Below are positions 46,173 to 59,357 of a stretch of 64,000 nt of DNA, one piece after another. Below the pieces are notes generated by a model. It did not search any database. It saw nothing but the letters and a program-made list of their open reading frames with translations, and had not been told where the DNA came from. This DNA comes from Enterovibrio coralii (lineage in GTDB: Bacteria > Pseudomonadota > Gammaproteobacteria > Enterobacterales > Vibrionaceae). The stretch covers positions 1 through 64,000 of the forward strand of contig NZ_LNTY01000029.1 in NCBI RefSeq assembly GCF_001559595.1. The letters run 5' to 3'. Numbering within the stretch: position 1 is the stretch's first letter; the number at the start of each line of letters is the position of its first letter. Made by a program: the position numbers and the translations under genes.

Positions 46173-47921
46173 CTATCTACTGATTGAATCATTTCGCAAA
46201 AATGCCTGATGTTTGAGTGACTCGAATGTGCCTTCTTGCACCAGTTTTCCTTTGTCCATGACGAGGATTAAATCGCTGGTACCGAGCTGATCAATGCGAT
46301 GGCTCACCAGCAGACACGTCGTATCTTTGGTGGCATGCTCAAGGCTTGACATAACCAGACGCTCACTTGATGCATCTAAGCTGGCTGTCGGTTCATCCAG
46401 CAGCCAGAAGTGGCCGTTTTGCAACAAGGCACGAGCAACTGCCAGACGCTGCGCCTGTCCGACTGAAAGTCCAGAAGCGCGGTCGCCAACAGGATGCTGG
46501 TAGCCTTTCTCAAGACGTTGAATGAATTCATCGGCGTACGCTGCTTTCGCGACGTGTTCGATATCTTCGTCCGTGACCATTGGCGCCGAGAGTGCGATGT
46601 TGTCTCGTACTGTGCCGTGGAAAAGTTGTGGGTTTTGGCCAACCCAGCTGATTTGTTTGCGCCAATGGCTAAGATCTGCGTTTTTAAGCTCAACACCGTT
46701 CATTTGCAAACTGCCGCGATACGGTAAGAAGCCGAGCAGTGCATTGATGAGGCTGGTCTTGCCCGCACCGCTTTGACCGACAAGGGCAACTTTCTTTCCA
46801 GCATCGATAGTGAAGGTCAGAGGGCCCGCCAACACGGCACCGTCTGGACTAAGCACTTCAAGGTTTTCCGCCTTGATGGTCACCGCATCCGCGTCGATTT
46901 TCTGAGAGCCTTCACTTTGGTGTTCTGGCGTTGAATCCAAGAAGTTCACGATAGATTCTGCCGCACCGATAGCCTGAGCCTTGGCATGGTAGAACGAACC
47001 TAAATCGCGCAATGGCTGATAGAACTCGGGTGCAAGGACCAGTACAAACAAACCAATAAACAGCGTGATTTGTGTGCCGTAGTGACCGAAGTTCAGCTCA
47101 CCAATGTAAGCAAACCCAAAGTAAACCGCCGTAATCGCAATAGAAATGGCGGTAAAGAATTCAAGCACCGCAGAAGAGAGAAACGCCAGTCTCAGTACTT
47201 CCATCGTGCGTTTGCGAAAATCTTCGGAAGCGACTTTTAGATGCTTAGCTTCCGCATCTGCTTGGTCGAACAAACGAATGGTCGGCAAGCCTCTGAGTCG
47301 GTCATAGAAGTGACCGGAAAGACGCTGTAGTGCCTTAAAGTTTCGGCGGTTAGCATCTGCTGCGCCCATGCCTACAAGTGCCATGAAGAAAGGAACGAGT
47401 GGGGCAGTAAGCAGGAAAATCAAACCGGCTGCCCAGTTAAGCGGAAAGACAGCAACAAGAATGATGAAAGGGATCAATACGGCGATGGCCATTTGAGGCA
47501 GATATCGCGCGAAGAAGTCCTGCATCTCTTCGACTTGTTCCAATAACAGACTGGCCCAAGTGCCCGCAGGTTTACCTTGAATGGTTGCTGGGCCAAGTGC
47601 ATGAAGCTTGTCCATGATGAGCTGACGAACATGGGTGCGAACCGTTTCGCCAACGCGATAACCCGCTTGCTCTTTGCCCCAGCTACAAACGGCACGGATA
47701 AGCACAACAATCGCGAGTGCGACGAAGGAGAACCAAAGTTCGTGTTTGTCAGCTTTGACGACGATAAGTTCGTGAAGAATATGAGCGAGTAAAGCGGCCT
47801 GAGCTAAGAGCAGTAGTCCAGACGCAAAGGCGAGACCAACGGCTGCCATCAGCCAGGTTTTCCCAAGCTTGCTTTGCCCTTTTAACCATTGGGCGAGTGC
47901 GCGCTGTTTCTTTTTATCCAT
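46173..47921 (-). CDS. cydD: CydD, glutathione/cysteine ABC exporter subunit
   Basis: 582-aa partner of CydC with six membrane segments followed by an ABC ATPase. Seen: GKPAGTWASLLLEQVEEMQDFFARYLPQ near residue 118, Walker A GQSGAGKTS, signature LSVGQAQR, Walker B LLDEPTASLD and the LVSHR switch. First gene of cydDC. Intact frame, unlike cydC. Required in E. coli for cytochrome bd and periplasmic redox balance, fitting with trxB next to it. Confidence 0.95.
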   Translation of the reverse strand: MDKKKQRALAQWLKGQSKLGKTWLMAAVGLAFASGLLLLAQAALLAHILHELIVVKADKHELWFSFVALAIVVLIRAVCSWGKEQAGYRVGETVRTHVRQLIMDKLHALGPATIQGKPAGTWASLLLEQVEEMQDFFARYLPQMAIAVLIPFIILVAVFPLNWAAGLIFLLTAPLVPFFMALVGMGAADANRRNFKALQRLSGHFYDRLRGLPTIRLFDQADAEAKHLKVASEDFRKRTMEVLRLAFLSSAVLEFFTAISIAITAVYFGFAYIGELNFGHYGTQITLFIGLFVLVLAPEFYQPLRDLGSFYHAKAQAIGAAESIVNFLDSTPEHQSEGSQKIDADAVTIKAENLEVLSPDGAVLAGPLTFTIDAGKKVALVGQSGAGKTSLINALLGFLPYRGSLQMNGVELKNADLSHWRKQISWVGQNPQLFHGTVRDNIALSAPMVTDEDIEHVAKAAYADEFIQRLEKGYQHPVGDRASGLSVGQAQRLAVARALLQNGHFWLLDEPTASLDASSERLVMSSLEHATKDTTCLLVSHRIDQLGTSDLILVMDKGKLVQEGTFESLKHQAFLRNDSISR

Positions 47922-48018
47922 AATACTTCTTGGTATTTTTTGTTCTCAGTACGTGGAATAACAGGCATTTGGCCTACTTTTTCACGTCTGGTTTTGGGAA
48001 GGCTGCTTAGAAATATAG

Positions 48019-48047
48019 AAAGGTCCGCTCAGTGTGAGCGGACCTTT
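48019..48047. terminator. Terminator of trxB
   Basis: AAAGGTCCGCTCA/TGAGCGGACCTTT, 13 pairs with a three-base loop, nine bases after the trxB stop on the minus strand. Short T run only. Confidence 0.82.
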
Positions 48048-48055
48048 GAGGCGAA

Positions 48056-49100
<1,045 letters not shown>

Positions 49101-49133
49101 CATTGATTTCTGTTATCTCTTATTACAAACCGC

Positions 49134-50249
49134 TTAGCTCAGTGCTGCACGCGGCTCCACGTAATCGAGATCAAACGCTTCTGCGACTTCTTTAATGGTG
49201 ACCAAACCATTTATTACATTTAGGCCATTTAGCAGGTTTTGATCCTGCAGCAGCGCATCGCGATAACCTAGGTTTGCCAGCTTCACGATGTACGGCAGTG
49301 TTGCATTATTCAGCGCAAACGTGGACGTCCGTGCTACCGCACCTGGCATATTGGCCACGCAGTAGTGCACAACGTCGTCAACAATGTAGGTTGGGTCTGC
49401 GTGCGTAGTTGCATGTGACGTTTCAAAGCAACCGCCTTGGTCAATCGCGACATCAACCACCGCGGCACCCGGTTTCATTTTCTTGATGTGATCGGCTGTA
49501 ACCAATTTTGGTGCTGCAGCACCGGGAATTAGCACTGCTCCGATGACCAAATCTGCGGCGAGTACGTGTTTTTCGAGAATTTCTTCTGTTGAATATAAAA
49601 CTTTTGCACGTCCCTGAAATTCTTCATCCAGTGCTCTTAGGGTATCGATGTTACGGTCGAGAATCGTTACGTCTGCGCGCATTCCAACTGCCATTCTCGC
49701 TGCATTAGAGCCAACAACACCGCCGCCTAAGACCACAATTTTAGCGGGCTCTACGCCCGGTACACCACCCAGCAACATACCTGCGCCGCCGCGTGATTTC
49801 TCGAGAGCCTGAGCACCGGCCTGAATAGACATACGACCTGCGACCTCTGACATCGGTGCTAAAAGTGGCAATCTACCCCTAGAATCTGTTACGGTTTCAT
49901 AGGCTATACAGATAGCTTTGCTCTTGATAAGGTCTTGTGTCTGTGGAAAATCTGGTGCAAGGTGCAAATAGGTAAACAATATTTGCCCTTCGCGAAGCAT
50001 GGCACGCTCAACGGCCTGAGGCTCTTTAACTTTGACAATCATTTCGGCAATGGCAAAGACCTCTTCCGCTGATGGAAGAATCGAAGCTCCAGCCTTGACG
50101 TAATCTTCGTCGCTGAAGCCAATTCCTTCGCCAGCTTGTGACTGGACGTATACAGTGTGGCCGTGGGAGATTAGCTCTCGAACGCTGGCAGGGACCATGC
50201 CTACTCGGTACTCATGGTTTTTGATTTCTTTTGGTACACCAATGATCAT
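49134..50249 (-). CDS. ald: Ald, alanine dehydrogenase
   Basis: 371-aa NAD-dependent enzyme interconverting L-alanine with pyruvate and ammonia. Seen: [20 protein letters not shown] (substrate Arg15), the catalytic Lys/His region VKVKEPQ and YLHLAPD (His near residue 96), [27 protein letters not shown] (nucleotide fold, residues 168-190) and the [21 protein letters not shown] end. It is divergent from lrp with 165 bases between, and not present at this site in E. coli; an Lrp-family protein encoded next door often controls ald, so Lrp control is likely. Confidence 0.96.
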   Translation of the reverse strand: MIIGVPKEIKNHEYRVGMVPASVRELISHGHTVYVQSQAGEGIGFSDEDYVKAGASILPSAEEVFAIAEMIVKVKEPQAVERAMLREGQILFTYLHLAPDFPQTQDLIKSKAICIAYETVTDSRGRLPLLAPMSEVAGRMSIQAGAQALEKSRGGAGMLLGGVPGVEPAKIVVLGGGVVGSNAARMAVGMRADVTILDRNIDTLRALDEEFQGRAKVLYSTEEILEKHVLAADLVIGAVLIPGAAAPKLVTADHIKKMKPGAAVVDVAIDQGGCFETSHATTHADPTYIVDDVVHYCVANMPGAVARTSTFALNNATLPYIVKLANLGYRDALLQDQNLLNGLNVINGLVTIKEVAEAFDLDYVEPRAALS

Positions 50250-50414
50250 CCTGATTCCTCGCTTCGTTGTAGAGTTATTGGCTGTTGTTTTGTAATATTG
50301 TTGTATTTAGGGCTAGTATAGTTCGCGTATAGCCGGATTTGATGCTAAAAATTAAAGTTATGTTAGTAAAATTGGCATTTAACATTGCAAGGACGTAATA
50401 AGGTGGAATAAAAA

Positions 50415-50909
50415 ATGGTTGAAGCCAAAAAGAAACCCTCCAAGGAATTGGACCGCATTGACAGAAATATCCTTAACGAACTCCAGAAGGACGGACGCGT
50501 TTCAAACGTTGAGCTGTCTAAGCGAGTAGGATTGTCGCCAACCCCTTGTTTAGAGCGTGTTCGTCGCCTCGAGAGACAAGGTTATATCAGTGGCTACACC
50601 GCATTGTTGAACCCACAGTTCCTCGATGCATCCCTGCTGGTGTTCGTTGAAATCACCCTTAACCGTGGCACGCCAGATGTCTTTGAACAGTTCAACAAGG
50701 CCGTTCAACAACTCGAAGATATCCAAGAGTGTCACCTTGTATCTGGTGACTTCGACTACCTACTGAAAACACGTGTATCTGACATGTCTGCATACCGTAA
50801 GCTGCTGGGTGAAACCCTGCTACGTCTTCCGGGCGTAAACGACACGCGTACATACGTGGTAATGGAAGAAGTGAAGCAAACTAACCATCTGGTTATTAAA
50901 ACGCGCTAA
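50415..50909 (+). CDS. lrp: Lrp, leucine-responsive regulatory protein
   Basis: 164-aa global transcription regulator of amino acid metabolism. Seen: N-terminal KKPSKELDRIDRNILNELQKDGRVSNVELSKRVGLSPTPCLERVRRLE helix-turn-helix (residues 6-55, summarised) and the RAM ligand-binding domain from YTALLNPQFLDASLLVF. Almost identical in arrangement to E. coli Lrp (164 aa), so this is the true Lrp rather than AsnC. Upstream of ftsK as in E. coli. Confidence 0.97.
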   Translation: MVEAKKKPSKELDRIDRNILNELQKDGRVSNVELSKRVGLSPTPCLERVRRLERQGYISGYTALLNPQFLDASLLVFVEITLNRGTPDVFEQFNKAVQQLEDIQECHLVSGDFDYLLKTRVSDMSAYRKLLGETLLRLPGVNDTRTYVVMEEVKQTNHLVIKTR

Positions 50910-50961
50910 CTTCTTTCACACACCCCGGACTTAAAGGGGTGAAATAAGTGGTATATTTTGC

Positions 50962-50995
50962 AAACCGAGTAGCATGCTGCTCGGTTTGTTTTTTT
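50962..50995 (+). terminator. Terminator of lrp
   Basis: AAACCGAGTAGCA/TGCTGCTCGGTTT palindrome (13 possible pairs, so effectively a short central loop) followed by GTTTTTTT. Confidence 0.9.
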
Positions 50996-51123
50996 GTTTG
51001 GTGTACACTTTTGCAAAGCAGGGAACAGATGAAGGCCAAGTGAGGTCTAAGTTCACTGCAGCCGGCGACGAATGGATAAGAAAAAAGCCGGAAGTTCATG
51101 TTTTAGGGTATTTGAGAAGATAG

Positions 51124-54019
51124 GTGATAATGGAGTTTTTCTTGCGTCAGGAGCGAAAACAGACAGAAACCTCAAATCGATTGAACGGTATTCAACGATT
51201 GAAAGAGAGCGCTCTGATCCTCGCGCTGCTGTCTGCTGTTTTCATTTTTGTTTCCCTCATTAGTTACGACTCGTCCGATCCTTCCTGGTCACAAACCGCA
51301 TGGGATGGCCCGGTACAAAATGCTGCCGGCAATGCGGGTGCCTGGGTTGCAGACACACTTTTCTTTTCTTTGGGTACCTTGGCCTATCCGCTGCCATTTC
51401 TCCTTTTGTTGGGTGGATGGGTGTTCTTTCGTCGTCGCGGCGAATCAGAACCTTTAAATTACACCATTCTTGCGACCAAAATTTTGGGTGTCGTGCTGCT
51501 GCTTCTTACAAGCTGCGGTTTGGCCGACCTCAACTTCGACGATTTTTGGTTCTTCTCATCGGGTGGTGTGGTTGGCGACGTGCTGACCGAATTATCCCTG
51601 CCAATGTTCAATCTGTTGGGAACAACACTGGTATTCATGTTCTTGTGGGCGGCGGGCTTTACGCTGTTTACAGGCATTTCTTGGCTAACCATTGTTGATA
51701 CGTTGGGTGAAAAGACGTTGTCTGCGATTACGTGGGTAGTGAACAAAGTCCGTGGCGATAAACCGCAAACGTTAGGTGCAACCATCGATACGTCAGACAT
51801 TGATGCCTCAGATATCGATGAATCAGACCCCTTGTTCGCAAAACCGGCTCAGCGTGCTGATAAGCAAGAGCTTGCAGATATCACGGCACTGACAAAAGCG
51901 CAGCGTTTGGAAAATGAAAAAGCGAGTGAGACACCGGTAATTCACAAACCCGCACCCGTGAAGCTTGAACGCACAGAGCCTGTGATGAACCTCGCGCCAG
52001 TAACAGAAGCTGTTTCTGTTGAAGAAACAATGTCTGCTGAGAAAGCAATCATAAGCGATGAGCCTGAGCTTGCACCTGTGGCGGAGTTTGCGAAAGCGTC
52101 AGCACCAGAATCAGCGTTCAACAGCAATGAGCCGTCATCCGTTGTTCAGCCTTCTGTGATTGATGAGCCTGCGACTGAGCTTCCACCTTGGGAAGACGAA
52201 CTGCCGGACGTTGATACGTCCACTGCCTATCAACACCATGACGCGCAGCCTGTCGTTGAAGACACATTCGAACCGTTTGACATTACGCCTTCTGCACCTG
52301 CTGGTGGGCAAGCCGTTGAAGAGACAATCGTTGATGCGGACGACAGGCATTACGAAATCGGCAGCAACGACGGCGTTTCTGAGCTTGATCGTGTGCAAGC
52401 AGAGTCTGTCATTCCCGATGAAGACCCGTTCTTAGAAACCATTCGCGAAGCGCAGAAAAATGCGGCGGGTGCCGTGCATCCATTCTTGGTGAAAGACGAG
52501 CCAAATCTACCGAAACCTAAAGAGCCGCTGCCAACGCTAGACTTGTTGGATCCGCCAAGAAACACCGCGACACGTGCGACAGACGAAGAATTGCAATACC
52601 AAGCGCGCCTGATTGAAACTCGTTTGGAAGAGTACAAAATCAAAGTAACCGTGAAGGGTATTTTCCCTGGTCCTGTTATCACACGCTTTGAGCTGGAACT
52701 CGCGCCAGGCGTAAAAGTTAGCCGCATCATGAGTCTGTCAAAAGACATCGCGCGTTCGCTGTCGACCAGTGCGGTGCGTGTTGTTGATGTTATTCCAGGC
52801 AAACCGTATATAGCCTTGAACTGCCTAACAGCAGCCGAGAAACCGTCTTTATGTCGGAAGTGGTGGCCAGCGAGCGCTTCCAGCAATCGAAATCACCGTT
52901 GTCTGTGGTGTTGGGTAAAGACATTGCGGGTGAAGCCGTAGTGACAGACCTTGCTAAAGCCCCGCACATGCTGGTGGCTGGTACCACGGGCTCGGGTAAG
53001 TCGGTCGGCGTTAACGTCATGATCGTCAGTATGCTTTATAAGGCGAGTCCTGAAGACGTTCGCTTTATCATGATCGACCCGAAAATGCTCGAACTGTCAG
53101 TGTATGAAGGTATTCCGCATCTGCTGACAGAAGTGGTTACTGACATGAAAGACGCCGGTAATGCGCTGCGCTGGAGCGTGGCGGAAATGGAGCGCCGTTA
53201 CAAACTGATGTCGGCGTTGGGCGTGCGTAACATTGCTGGCTACAACGAGAAAATCAAAGAAGCGAACGAAGCTGACCACCCAATCCCAGACCCGTTCTGG
53301 AAACCGGGTGATAGCATGGATGAAACGGCACCATTGCTTGAGAAACTGCCTTACATCGTCGTTATCGTTGACGAATTTGCTGACCTCATGATGGTGGTGG
53401 GTAAGAAGGTTGAAGAGCTGATCGCGCGTTTGGCGCAGAAAGCCCGTGCAGCTGGTATTCACTTGGTGCTGGCGACCCAGCGCCCATCCGTAGATGTCAT
53501 TACCGGTCTTATCAAAGCCAACATTCCGACGCGTATGGCGTTTACCGTTTCGACCAAAACGGACTCGCGCACCATCCTTGACCAAGGCGGTGCTGAATCG
53601 CTGCTGGGTATGGGTGACATGTTGTTCATGCCAAACGGTTCAAACCATCCAGCGCGTGTTCACGGTGCGTTTGTTAACGATGACGAAGTGCATCGCGTGG
53701 TAAGTAACTGGAAAGCACGTGGCAAGCCGCAATACATTACAGAGATTACCAATGGCGACCAAGGCGCGGATGGCTTGTTGCCAGGCGAAGCACCGGAAGC
53801 CGGAGACGGCGAAGAGCTGGATCCATTGTTTGATCAGGTTGTTGAATTCGTGACAGAGTCAGTCGTGCATCGGTCTCTGGTGTACAGCGTCGCTTCAAAA
53901 TCGGTTACAACCGCGCCGCGCGTATTGTTGAGCAACTCGAAATGCAGGGCATTGTTAGCCCACCAGGACATAACTCAAATCGTGAAGTGTTGGCGCCACC
54001 GCCTCCACCTCGAGATTGA
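51124..54019 (+). CDS. ftsK: FtsK, DNA translocase of the divisome (two frameshifts)
   Basis: Essential septal DNA pump: N-terminal four-helix membrane domain (about 25-190), a long Glu/Ala/Pro-rich linker (about 220-470), the RecA-like motor with Walker A GTTGSGKS and Walker [13 protein letters not shown], and a C-terminal winged-helix gamma domain that reads KOPS sites and activates XerCD. Two breaks: near 52813, where [21 protein letters not shown] needs one extra G in ATAGCC, and near 53864, where [24 protein letters not shown] needs one extra base; without the second repair the gamma domain is lost and the stop shifts. Repaired, it has 965 aa and ends APPPPPRD at 54019. The start is GTG 51124, ATG 51130 or TTG 51142 (GGAG just before). 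Upstream lrp and downstream lolA match E. coli. Confidence 0.93.
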
Positions 54020-54031
54020 TTGGAAATAAGA

Positions 54032-54628
54032 ATGAAAAAAATGTTGTTATCCCTGCTGCTGGTCGCTCCAGCAGTGTTGGCTTCTCCGCAGCAGGAATTG
54101 AATACTCGCCTTGCGAAACTAAACAGCTTTACTGCCGAATTCGACCAAGTAGTGACAAGCCCTGAGGGCGATGTGATCAGTGAAGGCGAGGGCACGCTCG
54201 CGATGAAGCGCCCGAACCTGTTCAACTGGGAAACCGTCACACCGGATGAGAACATTCTGATCTCTGACGGTAAGACCCTTTGGTATTACAGCCCGTTCAT
54301 CGAACAAGTGACGGCGATGTGGTTGGACGACGCAACATCTCAAACCCCATTCGTGTTGCTGACACGTAACGACCCAAAAGATTGGAACAATTACGATGTC
54401 ACCCAAAAGGGCAACACATTCACACTGTCGCCAAAACAAGCATCAAATCTTGGTGAGTTTGTGGTGAATGTTGAACCTAACGGTCACATTACTGAATTCT
54501 CTGTGGTTGAGCAGGACGGACAAACCAGCAAATTTGAGCTGGAAAATGTCAAGAATGTGTCGCCAAGTGCTTCGCTATTCAGCTTTACTGTTCCAGATGG
54601 TGTCGAGTTAGACGACCAGCGACAGTAA
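54032..54628 (+). CDS. lolA: LolA, periplasmic lipoprotein carrier
   Basis: 198-aa chaperone that ferries lipoproteins from LolCDE to LolB. Seen: signal peptide (MKKMLLSLLLVAPAVLASP, cleavage about residue 17), LNSFTAEFDQVVTSPEG, GTLAMKRPNLFNWETVTPDEN and the hydrophobic cavity strands LWYYSPFIEQVT. ATG 54032 is chosen: preceded by GGAAATAAGA; an in-frame TTG at 54020 is inside the ftsK tail. Twelve bases after the corrected ftsK stop. Confidence 0.95.
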   Translation: MKKMLLSLLLVAPAVLASPQQELNTRLAKLNSFTAEFDQVVTSPEGDVISEGEGTLAMKRPNLFNWETVTPDENILISDGKTLWYYSPFIEQVTAMWLDDATSQTPFVLLTRNDPKDWNNYDVTQKGNTFTLSPKQASNLGEFVVNVEPNGHITEFSVVEQDGQTSKFELENVKNVSPSASLFSFTVPDGVELDDQRQ

Positions 54629-54653
54629 TTAACCGCTATCGAGAGTAATCCGC

Positions 54654-55987
54654 GTGAGTAACTTAAGTCTGGACTTTGCAGACGATTTCCGCCCATTGGC
54701 CGCGCGTATGCGTCCGACAAATCTGGCCGAGTATATCGGCCAGAAACACCTTCTGTCTGAAGGTAAGCCGCTGCGCCGAGCTTTGGAGAGTGGTCACTTA
54801 CATTCCATGATCCTTTGGGGACCACCAGGAACGGGTAAAACGACACTCGCGGAAGTGGCAGCTGGCTATGCCAACGCAGAGATTGAACGCGTATCTGCGG
54901 TAACGTCAGGCGTAAAAGACATCCGTCTGGCGATAGACAAAGCGAAAGAAAACCAGATGGTAGGGCGTCGTACGATTTTGTTCGTGGACGAGGTGCATCG
55001 CTTCAACAAAAGCCAGCAAGATGCGTTTCTGCCGCACATCGAAAACGGCACCATCACCTTTATCGGGGCGACCACTGAAAACCCGTCGTTTGAGCTAAAC
55101 AACGCATTGTTGTCACGCGCTCGTGTATACAAACTCAATCTCTCGACAGTGAAGACATTCTTGAGGTTATCGAGCAGGCGTTGTCTGACAAGGCGCGTGG
55201 CCTTGGGAATGAAACGCTATTGTTCGACCAAGACGTGAAAGAGCAATTGGCGAACTTCACCTCCGGCGATGCGCGTATGACGCTCAACTACCTTGAGCTT
55301 CTTAGCGACATGGCAGAGGCTGACGCCAAAGGCCAAAAGCACATCACCCTCGAACTTCTCGCCGAAGTGGCGGGTGAGAAAATCGCTCGCTTCGATAACA
55401 AAGGCGACCTTTGGTACGACTTGATTTCTGCGTTCCATAAATCGGTACGTGGCTCAGACCCTGATGCCGCGCTGTATTGGTACGCCCGTATCATTACCGC
55501 TGGCGGCGACCCGCTGTATGTGGCGCGCCGTTTGTTAGCGATTGCGTCTGAAGATATCGGTAATGCAGATCCAAGGGCGATGGAAATTGCCATCAATGCG
55601 TGGGATTGTTTCACCCGTGTAGGTCCAGCAGAAGGCGAGCGTGCAATAGCGCAAGCGGCGGTTTACATGGCGTGTGCGGCAAAAAGTAACGCGGTTTACA
55701 CTGCGTGGAAACAAGCCTTGTCGGATGCGCGTATGCATCCGGACTACGAAGTCCCTAACCATCTTCGTAACGCACCGACCACACTCATGAAAGAAATGGG
55801 GTACGGCGGTGGCTATCGTTATGCCCATGATGAGCCAAATGCTTATGCTGCGGGTGAGAGCTATTTCCCTGAAGAAATGAAAGGAACGCGCTACTACAAT
55901 CCGGTAAATCGCGGCATGGAAATCAAAATCGCTGAGAAGTTGGCATTTCTTGAACAGTTAGACGCAAATAGCCCGCAAAAACGCTAG
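54654..55987 (+). CDS. rarA: RarA (MgsA), replication-associated recombination AAA+ ATPase (frameshift)
   Basis: Clamp-loader-like ATPase that works at stalled replication forks. Seen: [20 protein letters not shown], Walker [10 protein letters not shown], Walker [17 protein letters not shown], sensor 1 [12 protein letters not shown], then the C-terminal tetramerisation region with [11 protein letters not shown] and [17 protein letters not shown]. The frame breaks near 55140: after VYKLNL the correct continuation [20 protein letters not shown] needs one extra base in AATCTCTCGAC. Repaired, 444 aa, the normal size. GTG start at 54654 with GAGAG upstream. Between lolA and serS as in E. coli. Confidence 0.93.
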
Positions 55988-56099
55988 GAAACAGAGGGTA
56001 TTTTGGGTATTGTTTAAACCCATAAAGCCCTGCTATTGCGGTAATGCGTCGAACGATATTCCCCCGGGCAAACCAATCATATTGACGTTGTCATAATAG

Positions 56100-57440
<1,341 letters not shown>

Positions 57441-57459
57441 TGCCAAATAGAATCTAAGA

Positions 57460-57486
57460 AAGCCGGCTCATGAGCCGGCTTTTTTT
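57460..57486 (+). terminator. Terminator of serS
   Basis: AGCCGGCTCA/TGAGCCGGCT palindrome followed by TTTTTT. Confidence 0.93.
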
Positions 57487-57735
57487 ATACGTGTTTCTAT
57501 TGCTGTTACCCATAGAGGATGCGCCAATTGTAGTGAGTTACCTGTTCAATATACTTTGGGCTCGACAGAAAAAATGTCGTGATAACAGCAATGGGTATCT
57601 TACTGATAAATCAAACTATTTGTCGTAACTATAACGTAAGTCACTAATTAAAAAGCGTTCTGTTATTTCCTTCTGAATTATTCGTCTAGTATTAGATATT
57701 AGAAATCTGTCTCATTCATCGAAGGGTAGTGCCGT

Positions 57736-59298
57736 ATGCGAGTCAACAATCCTGTAACAGACAAGGAAATCCGATTTCCTGTCGATTACAACTTACTATC
57801 CACAACGGATACACGCGGGATCATTAAATACGTTAGTGACGAATTCTGCGAAGTCGCGGGTTACACACGAGAAGAGTTGATTGGACAACCTCATAACATG
57901 GTCCGACACCCGTCTATGCCGCCAGCTGCGTTCCAGAACATGTGGGATTACATAAAAGCGGGTCGATCATGGATGGGGATGGTTAAAAACCGTTCAAAAA
58001 ACGGCGACCATTACTGGGTAAATGCGTTTGCCTCTCCGATAAAACAAAACGGTCAAATCGTAGAGTATCAATCAGTACGTATGGTACCCGACCGTAAAGC
58101 GGTTGACCGCGCTGAAAAGGTGTACCCACAGCTTTTGGCTGGTAAAACACCCTCTGCGCTGAAAATGCCGAGAAGCCGCTTGTGGCAGCGCGCATTAATG
58201 TGGTTTGTGCCTGGTGCTATTTTAGCGGGCGCAGCAGGCTTTTTCGCAGGTTTTGCTGCAACTGTCGCGGTGCAATTCCTTTGGTCTGTGATTGCAGTAT
58301 TTATGCTGACACGCCGATTAGAGAACGTGACTAAGCTAGCCAGAGAAGCCTATGATAACCCATTGATGGAATACCTCTACAACGGTGCCATTGATGATGT
58401 CTCTGAAGTCGAATTAGCCTTGAAGATGCGTGCCGCAGAGCTTAATGCTGTTGTTGGTCGTATCATGGATGGCAGTGACCAAGTGCTGGCTGCTGCAAAC
58501 CTAGCGAAAGAGAACGGTCAGCGCACCTCTGACAACCTCGACCGTCAAAACGCAGAGACTGACCAAATTGCTGCTGCAATCAACGAAATGTCAGCCACGG
58601 CGAATGACATGTCTGGTAACACGCAAGGTGCATCCGACGCGGCGACGGAAGCGCAAGACGCGACGCTCGCAGGGATGGAGACTGTCGGTAAAACCGTTGA
58701 TGCTATCCAGAACTTGGCGCAGCAGCTTAGCGATGCTTCTAGCGTGATTTCAGAACTGGAAGAACACGGTAAACGCATCGGCGCGGTATCTGATGTTATC
58801 CAAGGCATCGCAGAACAAACTAACCTGCTGGCACTTAACGCCGCGATTGAGGCAGCGCGTGCTGGTGAGCAAGGTCGAGGCTTTGCGGTGGTAGCAGACG
58901 AAGTACGTGCACTGGCACAACGCACCCAAGAATCGACATCAGAAATCCAAGATGTGATTTCGCAAATCCAAAACGGTACACAACAAGCAGTAGACGCGAT
59001 GGCGCGCGGTACAACGCTCTCTGAAGAGTGTGTGGCAAGTGCAGGTCAAGCCGGTGATGTACTGCGCCGTTCACAAGAACTGGTTGCTGATATCAATGAC
59101 AGAAACCATCAAATCGCGACGGCGGTTCAAGAGCAGGCCGCGGTGTCGAATGAGATGAACGGCAACATCCAGTCGGTGTCTGAACTGTCACAACACACTA
59201 TCAACATTGCACGTGAGTCAGTGATGGAAGCTGAGCAGCTTTACTCTGCATTGGAAGAGCAAAAACGCTTGGTGACCCAGTTCAGACGAACAGGTTAA
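57736..59298 (+). CDS. Aer-type PAS methyl-accepting chemotaxis receptor
   Basis: 520-aa energy/redox-taxis receptor. Seen: N-terminal PAS domain about 20-120 ([65 protein letters not shown]), the FAD-binding type seen in Aer; two hydrophobic segments about 155-195 anchoring it without a periplasmic domain; HAMP-like region; and the signalling hairpin with the tip [20 protein letters not shown] followed by [15 protein letters not shown]. No periplasmic sensor, so it should sense cytoplasmic redox or flavin state. Monocistronic, with its own terminator. Vibrios have several Aer-like receptors, so I leave the symbol blank. Confidence 0.9.
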   Translation: MRVNNPVTDKEIRFPVDYNLLSTTDTRGIIKYVSDEFCEVAGYTREELIGQPHNMVRHPSMPPAAFQNMWDYIKAGRSWMGMVKNRSKNGDHYWVNAFASPIKQNGQIVEYQSVRMVPDRKAVDRAEKVYPQLLAGKTPSALKMPRSRLWQRALMWFVPGAILAGAAGFFAGFAATVAVQFLWSVIAVFMLTRRLENVTKLAREAYDNPLMEYLYNGAIDDVSEVELALKMRAAELNAVVGRIMDGSDQVLAAANLAKENGQRTSDNLDRQNAETDQIAAAINEMSATANDMSGNTQGASDAATEAQDATLAGMETVGKTVDAIQNLAQQLSDASSVISELEEHGKRIGAVSDVIQGIAEQTNLLALNAAIEAARAGEQGRGFAVVADEVRALAQRTQESTSEIQDVISQIQNGTQQAVDAMARGTTLSEECVASAGQAGDVLRRSQELVADINDRNHQIATAVQEQAAVSNEMNGNIQSVSELSQHTINIARESVMEAEQLYSALEEQKRLVTQFRRTG

Positions 59299-59317
59299 GT
59301 ACTTCACAACAAAACTA

Positions 59318-59343
59318 AAAGGCCAGCAATGCTGGCCTTTTTT
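59318..59343. terminator. Bidirectional terminator after the chemoreceptor
   Basis: AAAGGCCAGC/GCTGGCCTTT with AAT loop and T runs on both strands; shared with the convergent gene at 59358-60164. Confidence 0.9.
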
Positions 59344-59357
59344 ACGTCTATCGAACC

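Noticed and set aside
54653..55987. Interpretation of rarA, ftsK, metG, roxA, cydC and uvrB as true pseudogenes or split genes
   Set aside because: All pieces are conserved to the last residue, several genes are essential, and one-base repairs give family-standard lengths.
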